The translations under genes were made by a program, and so were the position numbers. DNA of 64,000 nucleotides from Nodularia sp. NIES-3585 (GTDB taxonomy: Bacteria > Cyanobacteriota > Cyanobacteriia > Cyanobacteriales > Nostocaceae), in NCBI RefSeq assembly GCF_002218065.1, contig NZ_BDUB01000001.1, forward strand, positions 4,807,118-4,871,117, written 5' to 3'. Below the pieces are notes generated by a model. The model was not told the origin of the DNA. It saw only the letters and a list, made by a program, of their open reading frames with translations, and did not search any database. Of the stretch, positions 55,400-64,000 are shown one piece after another. Position 1 is the first letter of the stretch; every line of letters begins with the position of its first letter.

Positions 55400-57571
55400 A
55401 TGAATAACATAGATTTTTCTTTTTCAGATATGATCGCTGGGTACGTCACTGATTTTGACCCTAAGCAAAATACTTTTGGTACATTTGGTCTGAGAACATC
55501 AGATGACAGAAAGTATAAAATTACTTTAACTGCAACCACCTATAGTCAACTGGTACGCAATTTAGAAGAACCTTATTATGATTGCACCAGTCAAATGTCT
55601 ACCATGCTTGTGCCAAATCGGTATCTATTTGTATATGGTATTTTCTATTTTGAAGCTGATGAGTATAAATTTGAAGCCAAACACATAGTTTTCCTAGGGA
55701 GGAAAGACAATGAGTATTTATTTGAAAAACAAGACTGGTGGGTTAAGCAAATACAAAGTCTAGCTAATTTTTATCTGAAAGCTCAATTTGAAGATGGCGA
55801 AATTGATTATCGCAAATATCGCACTGGTATCGGCTTAGTTGGTTCTAAAGAAGATAGCACTCGTCAGGAAACAGATACTATTTCTCGGTTGGTTTACGGT
55901 TTTGCTACAGCCTATATGATGACTGGAGATGACCGTTACCTAGAAGCTGCAGAAAAAGGCACAGAATACCTGCGTCAACATATGCGTTTTCTTGATGAGG
56001 GAGAAAAAATTTGTTATTGGTATCATGGCATTGATGTCAGACCAGATGGTAGCGAGCAGAAAATATTTTCCTCAGAATTTGGGGATGATTATGATGCTAT
56101 TCCTGCTTATGAGCAGATTTATGCTCTAGCTGGTTTAACTCAAACCTATCGGGTGACAGGTGATCCTTGCATCATGAACGACATTGAGTTGACCGTCAAT
56201 CTATTTAACAAGTATTTTCTAGACCAGACAGAGAAAGGCGGTTTTTTCTCACACATTGACCCCATTACTCTCAGCCCTTACTCTGAGATATTGGGACACA
56301 ATCGCGCCAAAAAAAATTGGAACTCAGTTGGTGATCATGCTCCAGCCTATTTGATTAATCTCTGGTTAGCAACAGGTGAAGAAAAATATGCTGATTTTTT
56401 GGAGTCAACTTTTGACACCATTGCAGAAAGATTCCCTGATTATGACCATAGTCCCTTTGTTCAAGAACGTTTTCATGAAGATTGGAGCCATGATCAAACT
56501 TTGGGATGGCAGCAGAACCGAGCCGTAGTCGGACACAATCTGAAAATTGCTTGGAATTTGATGCGAATGAATCATCTCAAACCAAAAGAAAAGTATGTTG
56601 CCCTAGCAGAAAAGATTGCAGAGATTATGCCTGCGGTTGGCAGCGACCAACAGCGTGGAGGGTGGTACGATGTTGTAGAGCGGACAGTAGAATCAGAACA
56701 AAATATTAACCGCTTTGTGTGGCATGACCGTAAAGCTTGGTGGCAGCAGGAACAAGCGATTTTAGCCTACCTAATTTTAACTGGCTCATTAGATAAACCT
56801 GAATATCAACGGTTCGCACGTGAATCAGCGGCTTTCTATAACGCTTGGTTTCTGGATAATGAGGCTGGAGGTGTATACTTCAATGTTTTGGCAAATGGAC
56901 TGCCTTATTTACTAGGAACAGAACGAGCTAAGGGTAGTCACTCTATGAGCGGTTACCACTCATTTGAATTAGCTTACTTGGCTACAGTTTATACGAACTT
57001 GCTGATTACCAAGCAGCCGATGGATTTATACTTTAAACCAAAGCCGGGTGGATTTAAGGATAACATTCTTCGGGTTGCTCCTGATATCCTGCCACCAGGA
57101 AGTGTACGTATTGGTGAAGTATGGATTAATGGACACAAGCATTTCAATTTCAATCCGGAAAACCTAACAGTCCAACTACCAACTACTCCAAACGAACTGA
57201 AAGTTAGGGTGAGACTTCTTCCCACACAAATATATTTTGATGCCACATTATTAGAAGTCACTAATGGTACGGCGAAGATATCCTTAACCGGATTACTGAA
57301 TGCAGATGCAGTTGGGCATTTTCAAGAAGCATTAGCTAAAGCAACAGAAAAGCCAGTCAAAAGCCTTGTCTTATTACTACAAGACCTGCAATGTGTCACT
57401 ACTGCTGGTATGCGGTCATTGATTTTCATCAAACAAAAACTAGGTGCAGATGTGGAATTATATATAGTTGGTGCAACAACGCAGATAGAACATTTTCTCA
57501 GAAGCAGTGGATTCTGCGAGGGGGTGAAGATGCTAGATAAATATGAAGATTTGGAATTGACCAGCGTGTAG
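55400..57571 (+). CDS. AGE-fold (N-acylglucosamine 2-epimerase) protein fused to a STAS domain
   Basis: A 723-residue multidomain protein. Residues 1-110 are a beta-rich, OB-like module. Residues about 115-540 form the alpha/alpha barrel of the AGE/cellobiose-epimerase family (YLRQHMRF, GYHSFELAYL, EDWSHDQTLGWQQNRAVVGHNLK). Residues about 545-615 are beta-rich. Residues about 620-720 are a STAS domain (ISLTGLLNADAVGHF, then TTAGMRSLIFIKQKLG) like anti-sigma-factor antagonists. The combination suggests a sugar-binding enzyme tied to a switch. Substrate unknown. The Ser/Thr normally phosphorylated in STAS is TTAG here. Confidence 0.8.
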   Translation: MNNIDFSFSDMIAGYVTDFDPKQNTFGTFGLRTSDDRKYKITLTATTYSQLVRNLEEPYYDCTSQMSTMLVPNRYLFVYGIFYFEADEYKFEAKHIVFLGRKDNEYLFEKQDWWVKQIQSLANFYLKAQFEDGEIDYRKYRTGIGLVGSKEDSTRQETDTISRLVYGFATAYMMTGDDRYLEAAEKGTEYLRQHMRFLDEGEKICYWYHGIDVRPDGSEQKIFSSEFGDDYDAIPAYEQIYALAGLTQTYRVTGDPCIMNDIELTVNLFNKYFLDQTEKGGFFSHIDPITLSPYSEILGHNRAKKNWNSVGDHAPAYLINLWLATGEEKYADFLESTFDTIAERFPDYDHSPFVQERFHEDWSHDQTLGWQQNRAVVGHNLKIAWNLMRMNHLKPKEKYVALAEKIAEIMPAVGSDQQRGGWYDVVERTVESEQNINRFVWHDRKAWWQQEQAILAYLILTGSLDKPEYQRFARESAAFYNAWFLDNEAGGVYFNVLANGLPYLLGTERAKGSHSMSGYHSFELAYLATVYTNLLITKQPMDLYFKPKPGGFKDNILRVAPDILPPGSVRIGEVWINGHKHFNFNPENLTVQLPTTPNELKVRVRLLPTQIYFDATLLEVTNGTAKISLTGLLNADAVGHFQEALAKATEKPVKSLVLLLQDLQCVTTAGMRSLIFIKQKLGADVELYIVGATTQIEHFLRSSGFCEGVKMLDKYEDLELTSV

Positions 57572-57628
57572 TTAAATTTATACCCAGAAAACAAAATGAT
57601 GATTTCTGCCTTCTGGTAACAAACTGTC

Positions 57629-57820
57629 AGGACTTACGCAAAATCATGAAAAAACGTATAGCCTTCGGCATAGCTTCCGCTTAACGTGAAGCGTGCGCGA
57701 AGCGCATACCACAAAGAACGCGTTCGCGTAGCGTCTCCCCTTGGGAGAAGGACACGTTGGCGCTAGCCTCTCCCTTTGGGAGAAGGAAAGAGGGTTGCAG
57801 AGAGTTATTGCGTAAGTCCT
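57629..57820. repeat. MITE with AGGACTTACGCA ends, copy 2, with internal repeats
   Basis: The 192-bp element starts AGGACTTACGCA and ends TGCGTAAGTCCT. The middle consists of common short repeats (GAAGCGTGCGCGAAGCGC, GCGTTCGCGTAGCGTCTCC, TTGGGAGAAGGA). It lies between the AGE-STAS gene and the receiver-oxidoreductase gene. Confidence 0.8.
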
Positions 57821-57884
57821 AACTGTAAGTAAGGCACAGAAAAAGTATTGATTTGATCGCCACGTTAAGGAATGAGAGGATATT

Positions 57885-59543
57885 ATGGTTAAGCCTGTTC
57901 TAATTACAATTGATGATGATCCACAAGTTCTACAGGCTATAGAACGTGATTTACGCCGTGAATACAGCAAAAATTTTCGGGTGTTACGCGCAGATTCTGG
58001 GGAGGCAGCCCTAGATGCACTGAAAAAACTCAAATTACGTAACCAGGCAGTAGCTTTGTTGTTAGTAGACCAACGGATGCCAAACATGACTGGTGTGGAG
58101 TTTTTGGAACAGGCTATAGAAATTTTCCCAGATGCCAAACGCGCCTTACTTACGGCTTATGCTGACACTGATGAGGCTATCCGTGCTATCAATAAAGCCA
58201 AGATTGATTATTATTTAATGAAACCGTGGACACCTCCAGAAGAAAGTTTATTCCCGGTTCTGAACGATTTACTAGAAGTTTGGCAAAACGCTTTTCTACC
58301 ATCCTTTGAAGGTGTTCGTGTGATTGGCGATAGATGGTCACCAATGACCCATAAAATCAAAGATTTTTTAGCAAGTCATCATATTCCTTATCAGTGGCTG
58401 GATATTGAATCAGATGAAGGCAGTAAATTGTGTACTGATGCTAACGCTGATGATTTGAAATTACCGTTACTAATTTTCCCAGATGGTTCATATCTTTTGC
58501 AACCGACCAACATTCAAATAGCTAATAAAATTGGACTGAAAATGCGTGCAAAAATGCCGTTCTACGATGTGATTATCGTAGGTGCAGGTCCGGCTGGTTT
58601 AGCTGCGGCAGTATATGCGGCTTCTGAAGGGCTACGCACTGTCATGGTTGAAAAAGAAGCTCCAGGGGGACAAGCAGGAACCAGCTCTCGGATTGAAAAT
58701 TATCTCGGCTTTCCAATTGGACTAACAGGTAAAGATTTAGCTAGGCGAGCTGTTGCACAGGCTAACAAGTTTGGAGCAGAAATTCTTGCACCGCAAGAAG
58801 TAATTAACCTGCGTGTAGACGGTCAATATCGATATGTGACCCTAGCAGATGGCACTGAACTTAGCAGTCATACGGTGATTATTGCCACTGGTGTTTCTTA
58901 TCGCAAGCTCAACATTCCTGGAAGTGAAAAATTAACGGGTGCTGGCATCTACTACGGTGCAGCAATGACTGAAGCAATGGGCTATAAAGACGAAGACGTA
59001 TTTATTGTTGGGGCTGGTAATTCCGCTGGACAAGCTGCTATGCACCTTTCTAAGTATGCTCACTTAGTTACTATTCTTGTGCGCGGAGACTCACTCAAAA
59101 GAAGTATGTCTAAGTATTTGATCGATCAAATCGAAGAGACGAAGAACATCTTAGTCAAAGTCTCAACCAAAATTACTGAAGTATTCGGCCAAGACAAGCT
59201 GGAGGCAATCACCCTGTTTAACTTAGAAACTGGTAAGGTTGAAACTGTTCCTGCTTGTGCATTGTTCACTTTCATTGGTGCAATGCCGCGTACTAACTGG
59301 TTAAAAAATATTGTAGAAAGAGATCAAAAAGGATACATTCTGACTGGCCTTGATGTTTTGCATGGTCAGAAATACCCCAAAGGATGGAAATTGCCTCGGT
59401 CACCTTATCTTCTGGAAACTAACGTACCGGGAATTTTCGCAGTAGGTGACGTGCGCTGTCAGTCAGTGAAGCGAGTGGCCTCAGCAGTAGGTGAGGGTTC
59501 AATCTCTCTTCAATTTATACATCAATATCTCTCAACCTTGTAA
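57885..59543 (+). CDS. Receiver domain fused to glutaredoxin-like and thioredoxin-reductase-like modules
   Basis: A 552-residue protein. Residues 1-135 are a receiver with Asp in LLLVDQRMP and Lys in LMKPW. Residues about 145-225 form a glutaredoxin/thioredoxin-like module without CxxC. From 225 on is a FAD/NAD(P) oxidoreductase like thioredoxin reductase, with DVIIVGAGPAGLAAAVYA, PGGQAGTSSRIENYLGF, VFIVGAGNSAGQAA and PGIFAVGDVR. The active-site CxxC of true thioredoxin reductases is absent (IYYGAAMTEA there). Phosphorylation by the kinase encoded four bases downstream could switch flavin activity. The electron acceptor is unknown. Confidence 0.9.
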   Translation: MVKPVLITIDDDPQVLQAIERDLRREYSKNFRVLRADSGEAALDALKKLKLRNQAVALLLVDQRMPNMTGVEFLEQAIEIFPDAKRALLTAYADTDEAIRAINKAKIDYYLMKPWTPPEESLFPVLNDLLEVWQNAFLPSFEGVRVIGDRWSPMTHKIKDFLASHHIPYQWLDIESDEGSKLCTDANADDLKLPLLIFPDGSYLLQPTNIQIANKIGLKMRAKMPFYDVIIVGAGPAGLAAAVYAASEGLRTVMVEKEAPGGQAGTSSRIENYLGFPIGLTGKDLARRAVAQANKFGAEILAPQEVINLRVDGQYRYVTLADGTELSSHTVIIATGVSYRKLNIPGSEKLTGAGIYYGAAMTEAMGYKDEDVFIVGAGNSAGQAAMHLSKYAHLVTILVRGDSLKRSMSKYLIDQIEETKNILVKVSTKITEVFGQDKLEAITLFNLETGKVETVPACALFTFIGAMPRTNWLKNIVERDQKGYILTGLDVLHGQKYPKGWKLPRSPYLLETNVPGIFAVGDVRCQSVKRVASAVGEGSISLQFIHQYLSTL

Positions 59544-59547
59544 AATC

Positions 59548-60987
59548 ATGCTTGAGTTATTACAAAAAATACCTCTGTTCCAAGACTTTACTGAAGAACA
59601 GTTCATGTTGTTCTTGTTGAACGGTACTAATATCCGGCTGAATTCAGGAGACTTTCTGTTTAAACAAGGAGAACCTGCGAAATGTTTTTATGTAGTATTT
59701 CAGGGAGCAATTCGGCTCATTCAAGAAATTAACAACCAAGTAATTGTTTTAGATACATATAGTGCTGATACATTTTTTGGTGAAGTACCTCTCCTGGCAG
59801 GTACTCTTCATCTTGCCAGTGGGCAAGCAATCGGCCAATCTCACGTGTATTGTTTACACGAAGAAGAATTTTGGAAGATGCTGATGTTGTGTCCATCGGT
59901 AAGAAAAGCTGTTCTCGGTTTTATGGCCAGCCGAATGCAAGAATTACAAATGTTATCTCAGCAACACGATAAGCTGATTTCTTTGGGTACACTGGCTGCT
60001 GGTCTAGCCCATGAATTAGGCAATCCCACAGCAGCAGTAAGTCGGGCTGTGGGACAATTGCAAGATACGGTCAATGTTTTGGAAAAAAGCTCACTAGAAT
60101 TTATTAGTCAACAACTGACCGCAGAACAATTAGAGTACCTCCTAGAGATTAGAGATAAAGCCATTAAGCAGACGACTCAAACCTGTCATTTCGATCCTTT
60201 AACTCAGATCGACTCAGAAGATGAATTAACAAATTGGCTAGAGTTACATGGTGTACCCGATGGGTGGAAACTCGCTACTAACTTGGTTGCCGTTGGAATT
60301 AACACTCAGCAGTTAGAATTAATTGGCAAAGAAGTCCGTACCAATGCACTTAGTAATACATTGACTTGGTTAGAAACAACCCTGGCTATAGCCAGTATGC
60401 TGAATGTCCTAGACCAAAGTGTAACTCGCATTTCTGAACTTGTTAATGCTGTCAAGTCCTACTCATATATGGATCAATCTCCACTACAAAAGATAACTAT
60501 TCATGAAGGTATTGAGACTACACTCACAATTTTGAGCTATAAGCTCAAAAAACACCGTATCCAGGTGATACGTGAATACGACAAGAATCTGCCAATTATT
60601 GAGGGCTATGGAAGTGCGTTAAATCAAGTGTGGACAAATTTGATTGATAACGCCATCGACGCTTTAGTAGAGAAGGGTACGATTTGGGTGCGTACATCTA
60701 GGGAAGAAGATTACATTGTTGTGGAAATTGCAGACAATGGACCTGGAATTACACCTGAGATTCAGTCCCGGATCTTTGATCCATTCTTCACAACTAAGGG
60801 TATTGGTGTAGGGACAGGTTTAGGTCTAGAGATTGTCTACCGAATTGTAGTAGGTCAGCATAATGGAAATATTCGTTGTTTTTCACAACCAGGTAACACA
60901 TGCTTTCAGGTGAGTTTACCTATTCGTTTGTTCTCAGACAAGAAGATATCTAAAAGCAAAGCAGCAGTTTTAGAAAGATCCGCTTAA
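59548..60987 (+). CDS. Cyclic-nucleotide-domain histidine kinase
   Basis: A 479-residue sensor kinase. Residues 1-135 form a cNMP-binding-like beta-barrel (GDFLFKQGEPAKCFYVVFQGAIRL, FGEVPLLAG). The kinase has the H box LAAGLAHELGNPTAAVSRAV, N box NQVWTNLIDNAIDALVEKG, and D/F/G boxes (IADNGPGI, FDPFFTTKGIGVGTGLGLEIV). It starts four bases after the stop of the receiver-oxidoreductase gene, so the two are translationally coupled and form a cognate pair. The ATG at 59548 is preferred over 59491. A similar HK-TrxR pairing occurs in other bacteria, as I recall. Confidence 0.93.
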   Translation: MLELLQKIPLFQDFTEEQFMLFLLNGTNIRLNSGDFLFKQGEPAKCFYVVFQGAIRLIQEINNQVIVLDTYSADTFFGEVPLLAGTLHLASGQAIGQSHVYCLHEEEFWKMLMLCPSVRKAVLGFMASRMQELQMLSQQHDKLISLGTLAAGLAHELGNPTAAVSRAVGQLQDTVNVLEKSSLEFISQQLTAEQLEYLLEIRDKAIKQTTQTCHFDPLTQIDSEDELTNWLELHGVPDGWKLATNLVAVGINTQQLELIGKEVRTNALSNTLTWLETTLAIASMLNVLDQSVTRISELVNAVKSYSYMDQSPLQKITIHEGIETTLTILSYKLKKHRIQVIREYDKNLPIIEGYGSALNQVWTNLIDNAIDALVEKGTIWVRTSREEDYIVVEIADNGPGITPEIQSRIFDPFFTTKGIGVGTGLGLEIVYRIVVGQHNGNIRCFSQPGNTCFQVSLPIRLFSDKKISKSKAAVLERSA

Positions 60988-61046
60988 AAGTGAACTAAAC
61001 AGACTTGAGGTTTATTTACTATCCACTAACGTTGTAATTATTAGCC

Positions 61047-62618
61047 ATGAAAATTGTGAATCAGGACATGAAAAATGTCAACTATGCATCCCGCGATCGC
61101 AATGGAAAAGTCGCATTTTATGTACTTTTGTGGAAAAGAAAAGGTATTACTCTCACATTATTTGATGACTACTGGCGCAATGTACATGGTCCAGTTTGTG
61201 CGAGATTACCAGGGCAACATCAATACTGGCAATTCCATTTAGCTCATAATCAAGGCGGTATGTGGCCTTCCATAGATGGCATAAATTATAGCTGTCCAGA
61301 ATCAGACCAGTTTGATGGGATTGCCGAATTAACCTTCGCTACAGTTGCCGACCGTCAGGCTTGGTTCAATGCCGCAACTATTCTCATGGATGACGAATAT
61401 AACATTTTTAGCAAAGCCATTGGATACAATACTAACCCCAGTAACTCTCGAACTTATGTCGATGCTATTCCTACAGGCAACCCGAATGGAGAATTAGGGG
61501 TCATGAAGTTTCACGTCATGGTGAAAAAAGCAGATGATGTGAATGTAGAAGCATTCCGTAAATACATCACAGATAGCTTTGCTGCGGCCATTGTTACGAG
61601 TGAATCTCTTCTCAAGTTTCGATTGCATCTTTTTGAAGAAGTAGATAATTCCCGACCAGATGCACCAGGCGTTGTTCATATTGAACCGTTGGAGAAACAG
61701 TATCAAGCTGCTTTTGAAATTGCTTTTTCTAATCCCTTAGAAATGGCTAAGTTTTTTGCTTCTCCTGAGTATAGGTCAACTGTTAATTCACAGCCCCATT
61801 ACATCAAGCAAATCAATGCATTTCCAGAAAGAACAGCTTACTCCTTTGTCTATGATGGTCAAATGACTTTGGCAGGGCAAAGAAGTTCCACCGTAGCCGA
61901 ATTAATTACCAATGTCGGTGCAATAAATCAACTTAAACAGGAAGTAGTTTCTCTCATGAATAATCACGTTTCTGTCTCAAACGGTAAGCAAAATATTCAA
62001 TCTGATTTTTCAGTTACAGATGTTAATGTCTCTAGTCAAATTACAAAGCAGAACCACAAAATGATCGAAAAATTTCCAGGAACAGCCTCAGATATGGTAA
62101 CGCGTTTATTTGCGAGAGGCGAAGCCTTTGATTCAGAAGGATTTATTCAATTTTTTACTGAAACACCAGTATACCAGTTTGGTAACTTTGCACCATGTTT
62201 TACTAAAGCTACCATCAAGCAATCTGTCGATGCCTTCTTCAGTCAAGTCTCGGCTCTGTACCACGAAATTAAAATGATGTGGGAAGTTGGAGATGTAGTG
62301 TTTGTAGAAATGGATGTTATTTACTGGCGCAAGGATGGTTCAGTAGTGACATTACCTTGCTGTGATATATTTCGTTTAGAGGGTGATAAATTCTCAGAGT
62401 TGCGGATTTTTATGGATGCAAATCCGCTAGCTGATGCCAGTATTCCTGTTCCTCAAACTTCTTCTGTACTTACCATTAGTCAAGGACAAAAGTTGACCCC
62501 ACCAGACACCATGAAAAGGTACTTCATGGAACATGATGAAGGAAAAAATCGGGTAGTAACAGGACTTGCCCCTAAATGGTCACAAATTTCATCTAAATGG
62601 TCACTTCTTACCGTATAG
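61047..62618 (+). CDS. EthD-domain protein with C-terminal SnoaL-like domain
   Basis: A 523-residue protein. Two EthD-like, dimeric alpha/beta-barrel segments (about 20-140 and 155-270) carry WKRKGITLTLFDDYWRNVHGP and VMKFHVMVKKADDVN. Residues 280-330 are a linker, and 345-470 are a SnoaL/NTF2-like domain (GFIQFFTETPVYQFGN ... DIFRLEGDKFSELRIFMD). EthD proteins take part in ether or polyketide metabolism; no reaction can be assigned. The C-terminal domain resembles the whole of the next gene. Confidence 0.8.
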   Translation: MKIVNQDMKNVNYASRDRNGKVAFYVLLWKRKGITLTLFDDYWRNVHGPVCARLPGQHQYWQFHLAHNQGGMWPSIDGINYSCPESDQFDGIAELTFATVADRQAWFNAATILMDDEYNIFSKAIGYNTNPSNSRTYVDAIPTGNPNGELGVMKFHVMVKKADDVNVEAFRKYITDSFAAAIVTSESLLKFRLHLFEEVDNSRPDAPGVVHIEPLEKQYQAAFEIAFSNPLEMAKFFASPEYRSTVNSQPHYIKQINAFPERTAYSFVYDGQMTLAGQRSSTVAELITNVGAINQLKQEVVSLMNNHVSVSNGKQNIQSDFSVTDVNVSSQITKQNHKMIEKFPGTASDMVTRLFARGEAFDSEGFIQFFTETPVYQFGNFAPCFTKATIKQSVDAFFSQVSALYHEIKMMWEVGDVVFVEMDVIYWRKDGSVVTLPCCDIFRLEGDKFSELRIFMDANPLADASIPVPQTSSVLTISQGQKLTPPDTMKRYFMEHDEGKNRVVTGLAPKWSQISSKWSLLTV

Positions 62619-62793
62619 ATTTACCAAATTAACTTTACGGGCAAGTTAATAGTGAAATGAAGGAAAAGTGTGGGAAGTGTCGGCAAATTCACTCTTTACA
62701 CTACCCCCTCTTCCTTTCTATGTTGCTCTCGTAGCATTCTGATCTATACCTTGAAGTGATCTATTCATATTCTGAATCAACAAGATTAAAGTC

Positions 62794-63288
62794 ATGGAAA
62801 ATGTTAAGACTAGTCTCAGCCGTCGCCATTTATTATCTCTAGGGGCAGGAACAACAGCTATCTCGATTCTTGTTAATCGGATGACTACTGCTCAGGGGGT
62901 AACTCCTATTTGGCGAAAATTTAATTTAGCTTCCATCAAACTTGTATTTGCAACTATCGATCAGATGAAGGTAGAAGAATTTGTCGCTTTCTTTACCGAA
63001 GATGCACAGTTCCGGTTTGGTAATACTGACACCGTATTCGGAAAGCAAGAGATTCGAGTTGCCATAACCGAATTCTTTTCCTCAATTCAGGGGCTAAATC
63101 ACAACATCACAGGAGTCTGGAAAGGGAAATGGCCTATGGGAGATGTAGTAAGTGTCGAAGCAAACGTTACATACATTCGACAAGATGGCATAGTGGTCAT
63201 ACTTCCAGCCACCAGTACTTTGCGATTAAAGGGCAATTTGATCCAAGACTATCGGATATTCATGGACATATCTCCAGTTTTCACTTAA
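62794..63288 (+). CDS. Tat-signal SnoaL/NTF2-like protein
   Basis: A 164-residue protein. A twin-arginine signal (SRRHLLSLGAGTTAIS) suggests folded export to the periplasm. The mature domain (VEEFVAFFTEDAQFRFGNTD ... LKGNLIQDYRIFMDISP) is a SnoaL-like fold and is clearly related to the C-terminal domain of the EthD protein upstream. A duplicated domain with a different location is inferred. Function is unknown. Confidence 0.85.
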   Translation: MENVKTSLSRRHLLSLGAGTTAISILVNRMTTAQGVTPIWRKFNLASIKLVFATIDQMKVEEFVAFFTEDAQFRFGNTDTVFGKQEIRVAITEFFSSIQGLNHNITGVWKGKWPMGDVVSVEANVTYIRQDGIVVILPATSTLRLKGNLIQDYRIFMDISPVFT

Positions 63289-63392
63289 GAGTAAAAAGGT
63301 ATTTATGTATTGCCAAATGTTACGTGAGGACAATAAATTAATATCTGTTTCAGTAGCCTCTTTTAGCAAAATTTGAGCTTTCAAAGTATTTT

Positions 63393-63487
63393 AAGACTTA
63401 CGCAAAATCATCAAAAAATTAATTACATTCACACCGCGTATCCTCTTGGGAGAAGCACATAAATAACAGCGTGTTATTGCGTAAGTT
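63393..63487. repeat. MITE with AGGACTTACGCA-type ends, copy 3
   Basis: The 95-bp element starts AAGACTTACGCA and ends TGCGTAAGTT, with slightly degenerate ends. It is upstream of the partial glyoxalase-family gene. Confidence 0.65.
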
Positions 63488-63581
63488 ATATCTTTGATGA
63501 AGATGCCAGAGTTAGTTTGAAGTTATATCTCCTCAGCAGAGATAAAAGTATAATTAAGCACATTCAATAATAGGATTAATC

Positions 63582-64000
63582 ATGATCGAAAGTATCTTCC
63601 ACTTCAACATTAATTGCACCGACTTAGACCGCTCGTTAAGCTTTTACGAGAAGTTGGGCTTCAAAGTTATACTGGACTTCAAAGAGGGAATGAACAGTGA
63701 ACCTATGGCTAAGGCATTTAATATGTCACACGCACAGATACGAGGAGTTCACTTAATCTTAGAAAATGATCCGACAGGAACTCGAATTGATCTTGTGGAA
63801 TTCCAAGATCCCAAGACGGAAGGAAAACCCTATCCTCATCTTTATCATACCGGAATTGCTCGTATGTGCCTTCGGACTCAGAATATTCATCAAGTATATG
63901 CAAACCTCAAACAAAAGGGCATAAACTTCTTTTCCGAGCCTCAAACACTGCCTGGTACTAACGTCACTATTGTTTGCTTTACTGACCCAGATGGTACTGT
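63582..64000 (+). CDS. Glyoxalase/bleomycin-resistance (VOC) family protein, 3' end outside window
   Basis: The frame is open from the ATG at 63582 to the window end (about 139 codons). VOC fold marks: HFNINCTDLDRSLSFYEKLG at the start, GVHLILEN, YHTGIARMCLRT, and FTDPDGT near the end. VOC proteins use metal-bound His/Glu sites; His7 and the His of HLILEN are visible, though the C-terminal ligand is beyond the window. The ATG has TAGGATTAATC upstream. It fits a detoxification theme with the DJ-1 gene. Confidence 0.85.
   Translation, partial: MIESIFHFNINCTDLDRSLSFYEKLGFKVILDFKEGMNSEPMAKAFNMSHAQIRGVHLILENDPTGTRIDLVEFQDPKTEGKPYPHLYHTGIARMCLRTQNIHQVYANLKQKGINFFSEPQTLPGTNVTIVCFTDPDGT

Overview
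The window looks like chromosome from a filamentous, heterocyst-type cyanobacterium (Nostoc/Anabaena relatives). The evidence is the dense scatter of HIP1 octamers (GCGATCGC), the A+T-rich intergenic DNA full of short palindromic repeats, the Nostocales-style two-component genes, and the closest-looking gene families (Tex, LeuS, UvrB, Rpe, Tmk, IlvB, cyanobacterial small membrane proteins). No rRNA and no CRISPR array were seen. One tRNA (Val, GAC) is present.

Layout. 1-3.9 kb: the end of an IS200/IS605 element (tnpB) sits inside a cupredoxin-like gene, next to a copper P-type ATPase and a small copper chaperone; a MerR-type operator-promoter lies upstream of the chaperone. 3.9-5.9 kb: no protein genes, but five clear units and one doubtful unit of a tandem, minus-strand small-RNA-like module, each ending in an intrinsic-terminator hairpin. 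6-9.4 kb: a hybrid response regulator/kinase and an ethylene-receptor-like histidine kinase whose first residues are out of frame at a run of nine T. 10.7-15 kb: tRNA-Val, then 8 bp later a sequence that matches the end of type V-K CRISPR-associated transposons, a 5-methylcytosine methyltransferase plus Z1-domain NTPase pair, and a frameshifted tniQ. Together these read as a decayed CAST-like insertion that kept a restriction-modification-like cargo. 15.4-20 kb: tex and small membrane or stress-type proteins. 20.2-23.1 kb: a fatty-acid hydroxylase gene split by an IS701-family element with a TTAG duplication and a passenger gene. 23-33 kb: leuS, a lone beta-class DNA methyltransferase, Uma2, a marR operon, lysE, a PIN-like/UPF0175 toxin-antitoxin pair flanked by fragments of hicA and hicB, and uvrB. 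33-44 kb: an RPIG-repeat protein, csbD, a lipoprotein, rpe, a secreted subtilase, tmk, dacB, and ilvB with a C-terminal zinc ribbon. 44-48 kb: an HTH/NB-ARC/14x WD40 STAND protein.

48.4-64 kb: an accessory block, mostly on the plus strand. It holds a heme-oxygenase-like protein, a carboxymuconolactone decarboxylase family protein, NTF2/SnoaL-like proteins, a DJ-1/PfpI protein, a GlgX-type debranching enzyme, an AGE-fold protein fused to a STAS domain, a response regulator fused to a glutaredoxin-like and a thioredoxin-reductase-like module lacking the redox CxxC, a cNMP-sensing histidine kinase four bases downstream of it, an EthD-SnoaL protein, a Tat-exported SnoaL paralogue and a glyoxalase-family gene running off the end. 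The kinase and receiver-oxidoreductase form an obvious signalling pair. The rest suggests a stress or aldehyde/carbohydrate programme, which is inference.

Mobile DNA is prominent: IS200/IS605, IS701, a CAST relic, three copies of a MITE with AGGACTTACGCA ends, a 289-bp element with 46-bp perfect inverted repeats, and smaller palindromic repeats.
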